Shown here piece after piece: positions 7,309 through 15,700 of a stretch of DNA of 47,630 nucleotides. Positions within the stretch are counted from its first letter, which is position 1, and the number at the start of each line of letters is the position of its first letter. Source of the stretch: Flavobacterium sp. (GTDB taxonomy: Bacteria > Bacteroidota > Bacteroidia > Flavobacteriales > Flavobacteriaceae); NCBI GenBank assembly GCA_017983975.1, contig JAGOAL010000010.1, positions 1 to 47,630 of the forward strand. The letters run 5' to 3'. The position numbers were made by a program, and so were the translations under genes. The notes beneath the pieces were generated by a model that saw nothing but the letters and a program-made list of their open reading frames with translations, had not been told where the DNA came from and searched no databases.

Positions 7309-8523
7309 TTATTCCAAATTTAATAAAAACAAATCACTCGCAATTCCATCACACAAAAACTTTCCGTTTTTTGTAGTTCGTAAAATGTTCTCGTCAACAA
7401 ACAATAAATGGTCTTCAATGAATTTTGCTGCTTGTTGATTCAGATAATCCAAATAAGTTTTCCCAAATTCTTCTTCAATTCGATCTAGCGAAACGCCCCA
7501 AATTGTGCGTAAACCGGTCATAATATATTCGTTATAGCGATCGGTTTTAGTTAACGTTTCAATTTCAATGGGTAATTTATTTTCTTGAATCGATTTGATA
7601 TACAATGCATTATTTGACACATTCCAACCTCTATTTTTCCCATCATAACTGTGTGCAGAAGGACCAATGCCAATGTATTTTTTGCCCAACCAATAACTCG
7701 AATTGTTTTTTGAAAAATAATTTTCTTTTCCAAAATTGGATAGTTCATAATGAATAAAATCGTTTTCCGATAATTTGTCTACTAAAATTTGGAAATGAGT
7801 TTGCGCTACTTCGTCATCGGGTGGCGGAATAATTCCTTTTTGAATAAACGAATGCAAAGCTGTTTTAGGTTCAACCGTTAAAGCATAACTTGAAATATGC
7901 GGCACATTAAAAGACAGTGCGGTTTCGATGTTTTGCAACCATTTTTCATTGGACATATTCGGAATTCCGTAAATCAAATCAATGGAAATATTATCAAAGT
8001 ATTGCGTGGCGATTTCTAAACATTTTTTGGCTTCTTCCAAATTGTGCGCACGATTCATCAACTTCAAATCGTCTTCAAAAAACGATTGAATTCCGATAGA
8101 CAAACGATTTACAGGTGAATTAACTAATTGACGAATGGTATCATAACTTAAATCATCTGGATTGGCTTCAACTGTTATTTCTGGATTCTCAACAACTTTA
8201 TAGTTTCTATATACCTCATCAATTAAAAATTTCAAATCTGCAATTGACAATATCGAAGGCGTTCCTCCACCAAAATAAATAGTTTCTATAGATTCGGTGA
8301 TGGGTAATGGGTAATGGGTGATGGGTTTACTTCGTAATTGAATTTCTTTTGCCAATGCCTGAACCATTTCGTCTTTCTTCTTTAATGAAGTAGAAAAATG
8401 AAAATCACAATAATGACACGCTTGCTTGCAGAATGGGATGTGGATGTATATGCCAGCCCCACCCAGCCTCCCCAAAGGGGAGGAGTTGTAAAAAACGATA
8501 TTGTTTTGTTCAGAATTAAACAT
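7309..8523 (-). CDS. hemW: Radical-SAM heme chaperone HemW
   Basis: The 404-residue protein belongs to the HemN-like radical SAM enzymes. The CKQACHYC motif (Cys32, Cys36, Cys39) binds the [4Fe-4S] cluster, and IETIYFGGGTPS binds SAM. The HemW heme-binding motif HNxxYW reads NNSSYW, so its His is Asn. HemW proteins bind heme and deliver it to respiratory enzymes; they are often mislabelled coproporphyrinogen oxidase. Two stretches are repeat-derived. The N-terminal extension SSPLGRLGGAG lies before GIYIHIPFC, where relatives begin. SKPITHYPLPITE lies before IETIYFGGG. The ATG at 8523 touches the ruvC stop; a TTG start inside the repeat is possible. Confidence 0.93.
   Translation of the reverse strand: MFNSEQNNIVFYNSSPLGRLGGAGIYIHIPFCKQACHYCDFHFSTSLKKKDEMVQALAKEIQLRSKPITHYPLPITESIETIYFGGGTPSILSIADLKFLIDEVYRNYKVVENPEITVEANPDDLSYDTIRQLVNSPVNRLSIGIQSFFEDDLKLMNRAHNLEEAKKCLEIATQYFDNISIDLIYGIPNMSNEKWLQNIETALSFNVPHISSYALTVEPKTALHSFIQKGIIPPPDDEVAQTHFQILVDKLSENDFIHYELSNFGKENYFSKNNSSYWLGKKYIGIGPSAHSYDGKNRGWNVSNNALYIKSIQENKLPIEIETLTKTDRYNEYIMTGLRTIWGVSLDRIEEEFGKTYLDYLNQQAAKFIEDHLLFVDENILRTTKNGKFLCDGIASDLFLLNLE
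8294..8326. repeat. GGGTGATGGGTAATGGG repeat inside hemW
   Basis: Four 7-bp GGGTRATG-like units stand in tandem and stay in frame, encoding SKPITHYPLPITE on the minus strand. The same family occurs at 13-49 inside the phosphopantetheinyl transferase gene. Confidence 0.75.
8455..8487. repeat. CTCCCCTTTGGGGAG repeat at the hemW start
   Basis: On the minus strand the unit reads CTCCCCTTTGGGGAGG and then CTGGGTGGGGCT. It encodes the N-terminal SSPLGRLGGAG of HemW. An inverted copy lies at 8535-8560. Confidence 0.8.
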
Positions 8524-9105
8524 TTAGTTATTTTGCTCCCCCTTTGGGGTTGGGGGGCTTATTCTTTTTTCATTTTGTTTCACAAAAGCATCCCAACCCG
8601 AATAACTTTTGCCAATTTCCACTCTTCCCGAATTGAAAAAATGACAAACTGCTGCTGCTAAACCATCGGTTGAATCAAGGTTTTTTGGTAATTCTTTTAA
8701 GCCTAGCAGTTGTTGTAGCATTTTAGCTACTTGCTCCTTACTGGCATTCCCGTTTCCGGTGATGGCCATTTTTATTTTTTTGGGTTCGTATTCGGTAATA
8801 GGAATATCTCTCGAAAGTCCGGCCGCCATGGCAACACCTTGAGCTCTTCCCAGTTTTAACATCGATTGCACGTTTTTACCAAAGAAAGGCGCTTCGATCG
8901 CAATTTCATCGGGGTTATGCGTATCTATTAATTCAATGGTACGTTCAAAAATGACTCTCAACTTTTGATAATGATTATCGAATTTAGATAAAATCAATTC
9001 GTTCAATTGCACAAATTCCATTTTTTTATTGACCACCTTTATCAATCCGAAACCCATAATAGTGGTTCCAGGATCAATACCTAATATGATGCGTTCGTTT
9101 GCCAA
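8524..9105 (-). CDS. ruvC: Crossover junction endodeoxyribonuclease RuvC
   Basis: The 193-residue protein resolves Holliday junctions as a dimer after RuvAB-driven branch migration. The four acidic active-site positions are present: Asp11 in GIDPGTT, Glu71 in AIEAPFFG, and Asp144 and Asp147 in LDSTDGLAAAVCHF. E. coli RuvC has 173 residues. Here the last residues, ISPPTPKGEQNN, are encoded by a CCCCAACCCC repeat (8535-8560) and are unlikely to matter for catalysis. The gene lies between a lipoprotein gene (6 bp upstream) and hemW (adjacent). ruvA and ruvB are not in the window. Confidence 0.96.
   Translation of the reverse strand: MANERIILGIDPGTTIMGFGLIKVVNKKMEFVQLNELILSKFDNHYQKLRVIFERTIELIDTHNPDEIAIEAPFFGKNVQSMLKLGRAQGVAMAAGLSRDIPITEYEPKKIKMAITGNGNASKEQVAKMLQQLLGLKELPKNLDSTDGLAAAVCHFFNSGRVEIGKSYSGWDAFVKQNEKRISPPTPKGEQNN
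8535..8560. repeat. CTCCCCCTTTGGGG repeat at the ruvC end
   Basis: The unit GCTCCCCCTTTGGGG followed by TTGGGGGGCTT is the same family as 8455-8487, in inverse orientation about 50 bp away. Translated on the minus strand it yields the RuvC tail SPPTPKG. Confidence 0.8.
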
Positions 9106-9111
9106 TTGAAT

Positions 9112-9591
9112 TTATTTTTCAACTTTAATAATTACGGGAAGTATGAACTGCGTTTTTACTTTAATGCCGCGTTTAATTGCGGGTTCTACTTTTGGAAAAT
9201 CGGCTAATCGTGAAGTTAAAATACTGTCAGCTTTTACTTTATCGTAAGCCACGCTATCTTTAGAAAATTGCGGTTCAAATTGCAAACTCGAATCGGGATT
9301 AATCGTAACTTTTACGGAAATTGTATCGGTTTCTGGATATAACATTTGCAACGTATCAATGCCTATACGCTCTTGAATAGTTTGTGCCAAATAATCGAAA
9401 AAACATTGTTTCTTAACCGCTTCATCTTTAATGGTGTCGCATTGCATCACTGATGGCAATTCGTCTACTTCTTCCCAATTGATTTTTTGCAATTCTTGTT
9501 GCAACAATTGATTTTCATCTGGTACTTTTTTGTCAAATAATTGACAAGAAGTTGCCAAAAGCACTAAAAATAATAATACAACTTTATGCAT
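9112..9591 (-). CDS. Lipoprotein with TonB-C-terminus-like end
   Basis: An ATG at 9591 gives MHKVVLLFLVLLATSCQ, a clean lipoprotein signal with Cys16; an upstream ATG at 9627 would add 12 residues before it and spoil the signal. The mature part is about 144 residues. Its last third (ADFPKVEPAIKRGIKVKTQF and LPVIIKV) resembles the C-terminal fold of TonB-like energy transducers, but there is no membrane anchor of the TonB kind. It lies 6 bp upstream of ruvC and may share its transcript. I do not recognise a specific function. Confidence 0.7.
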   Translation of the reverse strand: MHKVVLLFLVLLATSCQLFDKKVPDENQLLQQELQKINWEEVDELPSVMQCDTIKDEAVKKQCFFDYLAQTIQERIGIDTLQMLYPETDTISVKVTINPDSSLQFEPQFSKDSVAYDKVKADSILTSRLADFPKVEPAIKRGIKVKTQFILPVIIKVEK

Positions 9592-9647
9592 TTGAAATAG
9601 AATAACTTTAAATTTGTAATAATACATTGTAAAAATAGAAATAATTT

Positions 9648-10148
9648 ATGGAATACATTTTATTATTGATTGGTTTTTGCTTAATGCTTGTTGGAATTGC
9701 GGGCAGTTTACTTCCAGCATTGCCAGGACCGCCCTTAAGTTGGGTTGGTCTCTTACTTTTATATTTTTGTCCAACCATTGAAACAAATTATTGGTTACTA
9801 GGCATAACTCTCATGATAACAATAATAATTAGTATTTTAGATTATGTAATACCTGCTCAGGGAACTAAATTTTTTGGGGGAAGTAGTTATGGGATTTGGG
9901 GAACCAATATAGGTTTAATTGTTGGGCTTATAGCGCCTATTCCTTTTGGATTCTTGATTGGGCCTTTTCTTGGGGCATTTATAGGCGAGTTGATATATAA
10001 TTTCAATGAAAAAGAACGTGCCTTAAAAGCCGCTTTGGGTTCTTTTATAGGATTTGTTGCCGGAACGTTTATGAAGGTATTTGTTTGTTTACTATTCTTG
10101 GCTTTATTTTTAATTATTGTTTGGCAAAATAAATCGATTTGGGTTTAA
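9648..10148 (+). CDS. DUF456 membrane protein
   Basis: The 166-residue protein is almost entirely hydrophobic, with about four to five membrane segments (near 2-22, 30-47, 50-70, 85-115 and 130-160). GIAGSLLPALPGPPLSWVGL and the glycine-rich GLIAPIPFGFLIGPFLGAFI segment are typical of the DUF456 family. Function unknown. It is divergent from the lipoprotein-ruvC series, with about 55 bp between the starts, and is followed by its own hairpin. Confidence 0.9.
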   Translation: MEYILLLIGFCLMLVGIAGSLLPALPGPPLSWVGLLLLYFCPTIETNYWLLGITLMITIIISILDYVIPAQGTKFFGGSSYGIWGTNIGLIVGLIAPIPFGFLIGPFLGAFIGELIYNFNEKERALKAALGSFIGFVAGTFMKVFVCLLFLALFLIIVWQNKSIWV

Positions 10149-10155
10149 TACAATC

Positions 10156-10186
10156 AAAAAAGCCCTGCATAAATGCAAAGCTTTTC
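10156..10186 (+). terminator. Terminator after the DUF456 gene
   Basis: AAAAAGC, then TGCAT and ATGCA, then GCTTTT form an interrupted hairpin with a short T tract. Confidence 0.6.
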
Positions 10187-10292
10187 ATTGGTCTAACTAC
10201 TAAACCTTATCCCAATTGCTTGGGAATAAACAACACAACTATTTTGATTTTTAATGATATAAAATACAGCATTAAAAAAACCTATTTTGGGC

Positions 10293-10326
10293 AAAAAAGC
10301 ACTTCAATTTCTCGAAGTGCTTTTTG
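10293..10326 (-). terminator. Terminator after tRNA-Asp
   Basis: AAAAAGCACTTC and GAAGTGCTTTTT form a perfect stem with A and T runs on either side. It lies just downstream of the minus-strand tRNA and could work in both directions. Confidence 0.85.
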
Positions 10327-10331
10327 TTTTC

Positions 10332-10408
10332 TGGCGGTCTGGACGGGACTCGAACCCGCGACCCCATGCGTGACAGGCATGTATTCTAACCAACTGAACT
10401 ACCAAACC
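10332..10408 (-). tRNA. tRNA-Asp (anticodon GTC)
   Basis: On the minus strand a full cloverleaf can be drawn: acceptor GGTTTGG paired with CCAGACC (one G-T pair), D loop with GTTGGTTAGA, anticodon loop CTGTCAC, T arm GCGGG-TTCGAGT-CCCGT, discriminator G and an encoded CCA. The anticodon GTC reads Asp codons GAC and GAT. The encoded CCA and the following hairpin mark the 3' end. Confidence 0.97.
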
Positions 10409-10535
10409 AGAGCAAATTTTTCATTTATTACTTATTACTAAGCCTTCCGTGAACTTGATTGCGAGTGCAAATATACTACGCTTTTTGATTCCTGCAAATA
10501 TTTTTTTAAAAAAAGGTAAAGTTTTTTTAAGCAGT

Positions 10536-11462
10536 CTAGGCAAACTTTTGTTTTTCAACCAAATACGAAGTCATAATTTTTTCAAATTTATCATCGATTG
10601 CCACCGGAATATATTTGATTTGATATTGTAAGCACGTAGCTTCTATTGTTTTAAAATAGTTTGTAATGATTTTTTGATAGGCTTCCTGGCTGTTTTCGGC
10701 AAATAATTGAATGGATTCGCCGGTTTCAACATCAATAAATTTTCGGGGCGTTGCATCAAAATTAAAATTCAACTCGGTCTTTTGATCATACACATGGAAC
10801 ACCACTACCTTATGTTTATTGTGTTTTAAATGCTGTAATGCCTTGAAAATTTTGTCGTTATCCTCATTTTGAAATAAATCGGTAAACAAAATCACCATAG
10901 AACGACGGTGTAAATTTTCAGCAATTTGATGTAAATAAGTAACTATATCTGTGGTTTTTGTGGTGGAATTATTTTTTAAAACTCCTTCTAATGTATTTAA
11001 AATCATGCGATGATGACGATCGCTTCCTTTTTCGGGCGCATAATATTCATACGTGTCTGAATAAATACTTAAACCCACAGCATCACGTTGCTTTTTTAGT
11101 AAATTCATTAAAACCGCCGAAGCTAATACCGAAAAACCAATTTTATTTTCATAAAAAGGCTGATTCGCTTTCAATTTTGGATAATGCATTGATGAGGAAT
11201 TATCTAGAATCAAATGGCATCGTAAATTGGTTTCTTCTTCATATCGTTTGGTATATAAACGATCGGTTTTGGCAAATAATTTCCAATCGATATGTTTGGT
11301 GCTTTCACCTTGATTATAGGTTTTATGCTCGGCAAATTCAGCCGAAAAACCATGAAAAGGTGATTTGTGCATGCCCGAAATAAAACCTTCGACAATTTGA
11401 TTTGCTAAAAGTTCTAAATGTTCAAAACTGGAAATTTTTTCTATTTGCTGCTCTAAATTCAT
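10536..11462 (-). CDS. DUF58 domain protein
   Basis: The 308-residue cytosolic protein matches the DUF58 family: HKSPFHGFSAEFAEHKTYN, then GESTKHIDWKLFAKTDRLYTKRYEEETN, and ILDNSSSM, a MIDAS-like DxSxS motif of a von Willebrand A fold. In Bacteroidetes, DUF58 genes are usually grouped with MoxR-type ATPases and BatA/BatB proteins linked to aerotolerance and envelope stress; those partners are not adjacent here. No signal or membrane segment is seen. Upstream lies a GCGGATGAAACGGATT-type repeat. Confidence 0.92.
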   Translation of the reverse strand: MNLEQQIEKISSFEHLELLANQIVEGFISGMHKSPFHGFSAEFAEHKTYNQGESTKHIDWKLFAKTDRLYTKRYEEETNLRCHLILDNSSSMHYPKLKANQPFYENKIGFSVLASAVLMNLLKKQRDAVGLSIYSDTYEYYAPEKGSDRHHRMILNTLEGVLKNNSTTKTTDIVTYLHQIAENLHRRSMVILFTDLFQNEDNDKIFKALQHLKHNKHKVVVFHVYDQKTELNFNFDATPRKFIDVETGESIQLFAENSQEAYQKIITNYFKTIEATCLQYQIKYIPVAIDDKFEKIMTSYLVEKQKFA

Positions 11463-11493
11463 GTTCTCAAAGATAGAAAAAGATTTTTAAACT

Positions 11494-11546
11494 AGAACGC
11501 GGATGAAACGGATTCGCTAAGGCGAAACGCAGATAAAACAGATTTC
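11494..11546. repeat. AACGCGGATGAAACGGATT repeat upstream of the DUF58 gene
   Basis: Two related halves, AACGCGGATGAAACGGATT and AACGCAGATAAAACAGATT, are separated by TCGCTAAGGCG. It looks like a degenerate tandem intergenic repeat. Confidence 0.5.
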
Positions 11547-11621
11547 TTAAATAAACTCTACAAAATGAAATAGTTAAAAAGCTCAATAAAGAAAAACCTA
11601 TGTGACTATGTGTTTTAAAAA

Positions 11622-11650
11622 TAAAAAAGGCTCAACTCTCGTTGAACCTT
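11622..11650 (-). terminator. Terminator after trxA
   Basis: On the minus strand AAGGTTCAAC and GTTGAGCCTT form a stem with one G-T pair, followed by a T run. Confidence 0.8.
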
Positions 11651-11672
11651 CACTATGTATTTTTAAAAACTA

Positions 11673-11990
11673 TTATAATAATGCGTCAATTGCATCAGTA
11701 TAGGTTTTTTTAGGAGCTACCCCAACTTGTCTTCCTACTACTTCTCCATTTTGGAAAATTAATACGGTTGGAATATTTCTAACCCCATATTTTGCAGCAA
11801 ATTCTTGGTTTGCATCCACATCTACTTTACCCACTACTGCTTTTCCTTCATATTCGCTGTGAATTTCGTCGATAACTGGCCCAACCATTCTACAAGGTCC
11901 ACACCAAGCTGCCCAAAAATCTACTACTACTGGTTTGTCTGATTTCAAAACTACTTCGTCAAAAGTAGCATCTGTTATTGCTAATGCCAT
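11673..11990 (-). CDS. trxA: Thioredoxin
   Basis: The 105-residue cytosolic thioredoxin carries the active site WCGPC (Cys30, Cys33) and the cis-proline region NIPTVLIFQNGE. It reduces protein disulfides using electrons from thioredoxin reductase. Full length with no signal peptide. It is followed by its own terminator, and an AhpC/TSA-like gene lies 107 bp upstream on the same strand, so the two may or may not be cotranscribed. Confidence 0.96.
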   Translation of the reverse strand: MALAITDATFDEVVLKSDKPVVVDFWAAWCGPCRMVGPVIDEIHSEYEGKAVVGKVDVDANQEFAAKYGVRNIPTVLIFQNGEVVGRQVGVAPKKTYTDAIDALL

Positions 11991-12097
11991 GTGATATTTT
12001 TTTATTTACTTTATTATGAAACAAAAATAGGTATTTATTTTTTATTTTTTCGGTTATAAAAATAGCTTTTATTTATTTAGGTATATAAAAATCTAAT

Positions 12098-12673
12098 TTA
12101 CAAGGCTTTTAACACTGCTAGTAGTAAATTTCCCTCTAGCCTTTTTGCATAATTGGGATTGATATATAAAAACTCAATTTCTCTTTTTTCATTCAACACA
12201 TAAACAGTTGGTACAGGTAAAAAACCTGGATTTTTCCCTTCGGAAAATTTATCCAGTTTCGCTTTTTCTTTTTTATAAGCAATTCCTAAAGCTTGAGAAA
12301 AAACTCCTTCGCTATCTGAAAAAAGCTGATAAGCTAACGCCTTTTTTCCTTCTGTTTGTTTGATAAAAGATGGGGCGTCTGGGCTAACTGCAATTATTTG
12401 ATAGCCTAACTGAAGTATTTGATTTTCAATATCTTGTAAATCTGATAATTGAGAATTACAATAAGGGCACCAGCCGCCTCGGTAAACCACTAATACGGTT
12501 TTTTTTGCTAAAATATCATCCGTTTCTACGGCTGTACCTTGATCATTATGCAAAATAGTGTTTGGAATTTTTTCTCCTATTAATAAAGGACAAATATTTT
12601 CTGGTAAATCTGCTATTTGTGCCGACAAAGAAAACGACAAGCTAAGCAATACTAATGTTAGCATTTTTTTCAT
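12098..12673 (-). CDS. Exported peroxiredoxin-like (AhpC/TSA) thiol protein
   Basis: The 191-residue protein begins with a signal peptide (MKKMLTLVLLSLSFSLSAQ) and has a thioredoxin fold of the AhpC/TSA type: VLVVYRGGWCPYC with a CxxC pair, then IIAVSPDAPS and VPTVYVLN. The WCPYC motif, instead of the single peroxidatic Cys of typical 2-Cys peroxiredoxins, suggests a periplasmic thiol oxidoreductase or a Prx-like2-type peroxidase. The exact substrate cannot be read from the sequence. It lies upstream of trxA on the same strand. Confidence 0.85.
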   Translation of the reverse strand: MKKMLTLVLLSLSFSLSAQIADLPENICPLLIGEKIPNTILHNDQGTAVETDDILAKKTVLVVYRGGWCPYCNSQLSDLQDIENQILQLGYQIIAVSPDAPSFIKQTEGKKALAYQLFSDSEGVFSQALGIAYKKEKAKLDKFSEGKNPGFLPVPTVYVLNEKREIEFLYINPNYAKRLEGNLLLAVLKAL

Positions 12674-12739
12674 AATACATTTGTTTTATAAAGCAAAATT
12701 CGAGCATTAATGAAAAACAAAGTGTTAGCTGCTTGACAC

Positions 12740-15700
12740 TTAGTTCAATTTGAAACTTACTTGCATTTTGTCTAATTCCTGAAGCAATTCAGACGAAATC
12801 TTTACTTTTAATTTTCGGCTTGGCATGGAAAGTTTCGTTTTAACTAAAATTTCTTCTTTTTCAACTGGAATATCGAGATTCATTTGTGATGCTTCTTCTC
12901 CTTCTTCAATATTTTCAATTTCTTCTTCAACAATAACCGGACTCATCTCTATGGTTTTTTTTATGCGTTCTAATTCCATTACTTCAAAAGTTACCGAATT
13001 TTCGCCTCTGTTTGCTGTAAACAATTCATTTAATTCAGTCACAAAATTAGAATGCAACTCTTTAATATCTATATGAATGATCAATTTTTTAGCAAATGAT
13101 GGCAATACATCGGCCAACATTTTTGCGTCAATAAACTGAATTCTAGGATCTGATTTTTTTCCAGTTTCGCGATTAACCCAACCTTCTTTTACATTGATTT
13201 TAAAAAACACAAACTGATTTTGCAATAAAAAATGGCGGTATTTTAAATATTCTTCGTCAAAAATTCGGAACTCATAACTTTCGTCATAGCCTTCTAAAAC
13301 AAAGGTTGCCCATCCTTTCCCATTTTTGGCAGTTCGATGCTGAACATTGGTTACAATTCCGCCAAAGGAAAGATTTTTACCCAAATGTTGTTCTAAACTT
13401 TTAAGCGATTCCAGTTTAGCCGAGCAGAAATATTTCATTTCAAACTTATAATCATCTAATGGATGTCCCGAAATATAAATACCAACGACTTCTTTTTCTT
13501 TGGCTAATTTTTCCATCGTGCTCCAATCTTCACAAGGAGGCACAATGGGTTCGGCAATTTGAACTTCGGAAGCATCGCCAAATAAACTTACTTGCGATGA
13601 ATTTTCGTTTTCTTGAAATTTTGAACCATAGCGAATCGCCTTTTCTAAAAACGTAATTCCGTCGCCATCATGGTGAAAATATTGGGCACGATGCGTTTCA
13701 GTAAAACCATCAAAACCACCTGCTAAAGCTAAATTTTCAAATGCTTTTTTATTGGCAGCACGCAAGTCAATTCGCTTCGCTAAATCAAAAATAGATTTGT
13801 AATTTCCTTCTTTTCTATTTTCAACAATAGTTTGCACGGCTCCTGCTCCAACTCCTTTAACAGCTCCCATTCCAAAACGTACAGCATAATTTTCGTTTAC
13901 CGTAAATTTATAGAATGATTCATTTACATCTGGACCCAAAACAGCTAATCCCATGCGTTTACATTCTTCCATAAAGAACGAAACTTGCTTGATGTCGTTC
14001 ATATTATTTGAAAGCACCGCAGCCATGTATTCTGCTGGATAATGTGCTTTTAAATAAGCGGTTTGATAGGCAATCCAAGCATAACAAGTAGAGTGCGATT
14101 TATTGAACGCATAACTAGCAAATGCTTCCCAGTCTTTCCAAATTTTTTCTAAAATAACAGGGTCGTGTCCTTTTTCTGCGGCTTGGTTGATAAATTGAGG
14201 TTTCATTTTGTTCAAAACTTCAATTTGTTTTTTACCCATAGCCTTACGTAAAACGTCGGCATCACCTTTTGAAAATCCAGCTAATTTTTGCGACAGAAGC
14301 ATTACCTGCTCTTGATAGACGGTAATTCCGTATGTTTCTGCAAGATACTCTTCACAGGCTTCTAAATCGTATTTGATTTCTTCTTCGCCGTTTTTTCTTC
14401 GAACGAAAGAAGGAATATATTCCAATGGTCCTGGACGATATAGTGCATTCATAGCAATTAAATCGGCAAAAACAGTTGGCTTTAAGTCCTTCATGTATTT
14501 TTGCATTCCAGGTGATTCGTATTGGAACACGCCAACCGTTTCACCTCTTTGGAATAACTCATATGTTTTTTGGTCGTCAATTGGAAAATTATCAGGGTCT
14601 AAATCGATATTTAAACGATATTTTACCAATTTAACCGTGTCTTTTATTAAGGTTAGGGTTTTTAATCCTAAAAAGTCCATCTTTAACAAACCAGCGCTTT
14701 CGGCTACCGAATTGTCAAATTGCGTAACATATAAATCGGAATCTTTTGCGGTTGTAACGGGAACGAAATTGGTTATATCAGATGGCGTAATGATCACTCC
14801 ACACGCGTGAATTCCAGTATTTCGCATGGAACCTTCTAACACTTTTGCTTGCTGAATGGTTTCTCCTGCTAAATCTTCAGAATTGGCAATTCCAATTAAT
14901 TCTTTGACTTTTTCAAATTCTTCCGAACGCAATGCTTTTTTAACTTCGCTTTCGTCTTCGGCTAAAAACCGAGCTAAATTCCATTTGGCAGGCATCATTC
15001 CTGGAATTAATTTGGCAATTCGATCCGCTTCAAACAATGGTAAATCTAGCACACGAGCGGTGTCTCTAATAGCCGATTTTGTAGCCATTTTACCATAGGT
15101 AATAATTTGGGCTACCTGATTTGAACCGTATTTATTAATAACATAATCCATTACGCGACCGCGACCTTCATCATCAAAATCGATGTCGATATCGGGCATG
15201 GAAACACGATCAGGATTTAGGAAACGCTCAAAAAGCAAATCGTATTTAATGGGATCAATATTGGTAATTCCTAAACAATAGGCAACTGCAGAACCCGCAG
15301 CAGAACCACGACCTGGCCCCACGGAAACATCCATTTTTCGGGCTTCAGCAATGAAATCTTGTACAATTAAGAAATAACCTGGATACCCTGAATTTGAAAT
15401 CGTAAGTAATTCAAAATCCAAACGTTCTTTTATATCATCGGAAAGTTCGGGATATCGTTTTTCGGCTCCTTTATAGGTTAAATGTCTTAAATAATTATTT
15501 TCACCTCGCACACCACCGTCTTCGGCATCTTCTGGAACTTCAAATTCATCAGGAATCTTAAATTTGGGAAGTAAAACATCACGATACAAGGAATACGCTT
15601 CCACTTTATCGATGATTTCCTGAATATTAATAATCGCTTCAGGTAAATCAACAAAAAGTTGCTTCATTTCGTCACCCGATTTAAAATAATATTCCTCATT

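Noticed and set aside
7309-8523. Coproporphyrinogen III oxidase (HemN)
   Set aside because: The N-terminus and motif pattern (CxxxCxxC, then NNSSYW in place of HNxxYW) fit HemW, not HemN.
10332-10408. tRNA-Asp as an integration site
   Set aside because: No duplicated tRNA end or integrase was seen on either side.
10139-10441. Open frame of 100 codons across the tRNA-Asp gene
   Set aside because: It reads through two terminators and the tRNA on the opposite strand; not a gene.
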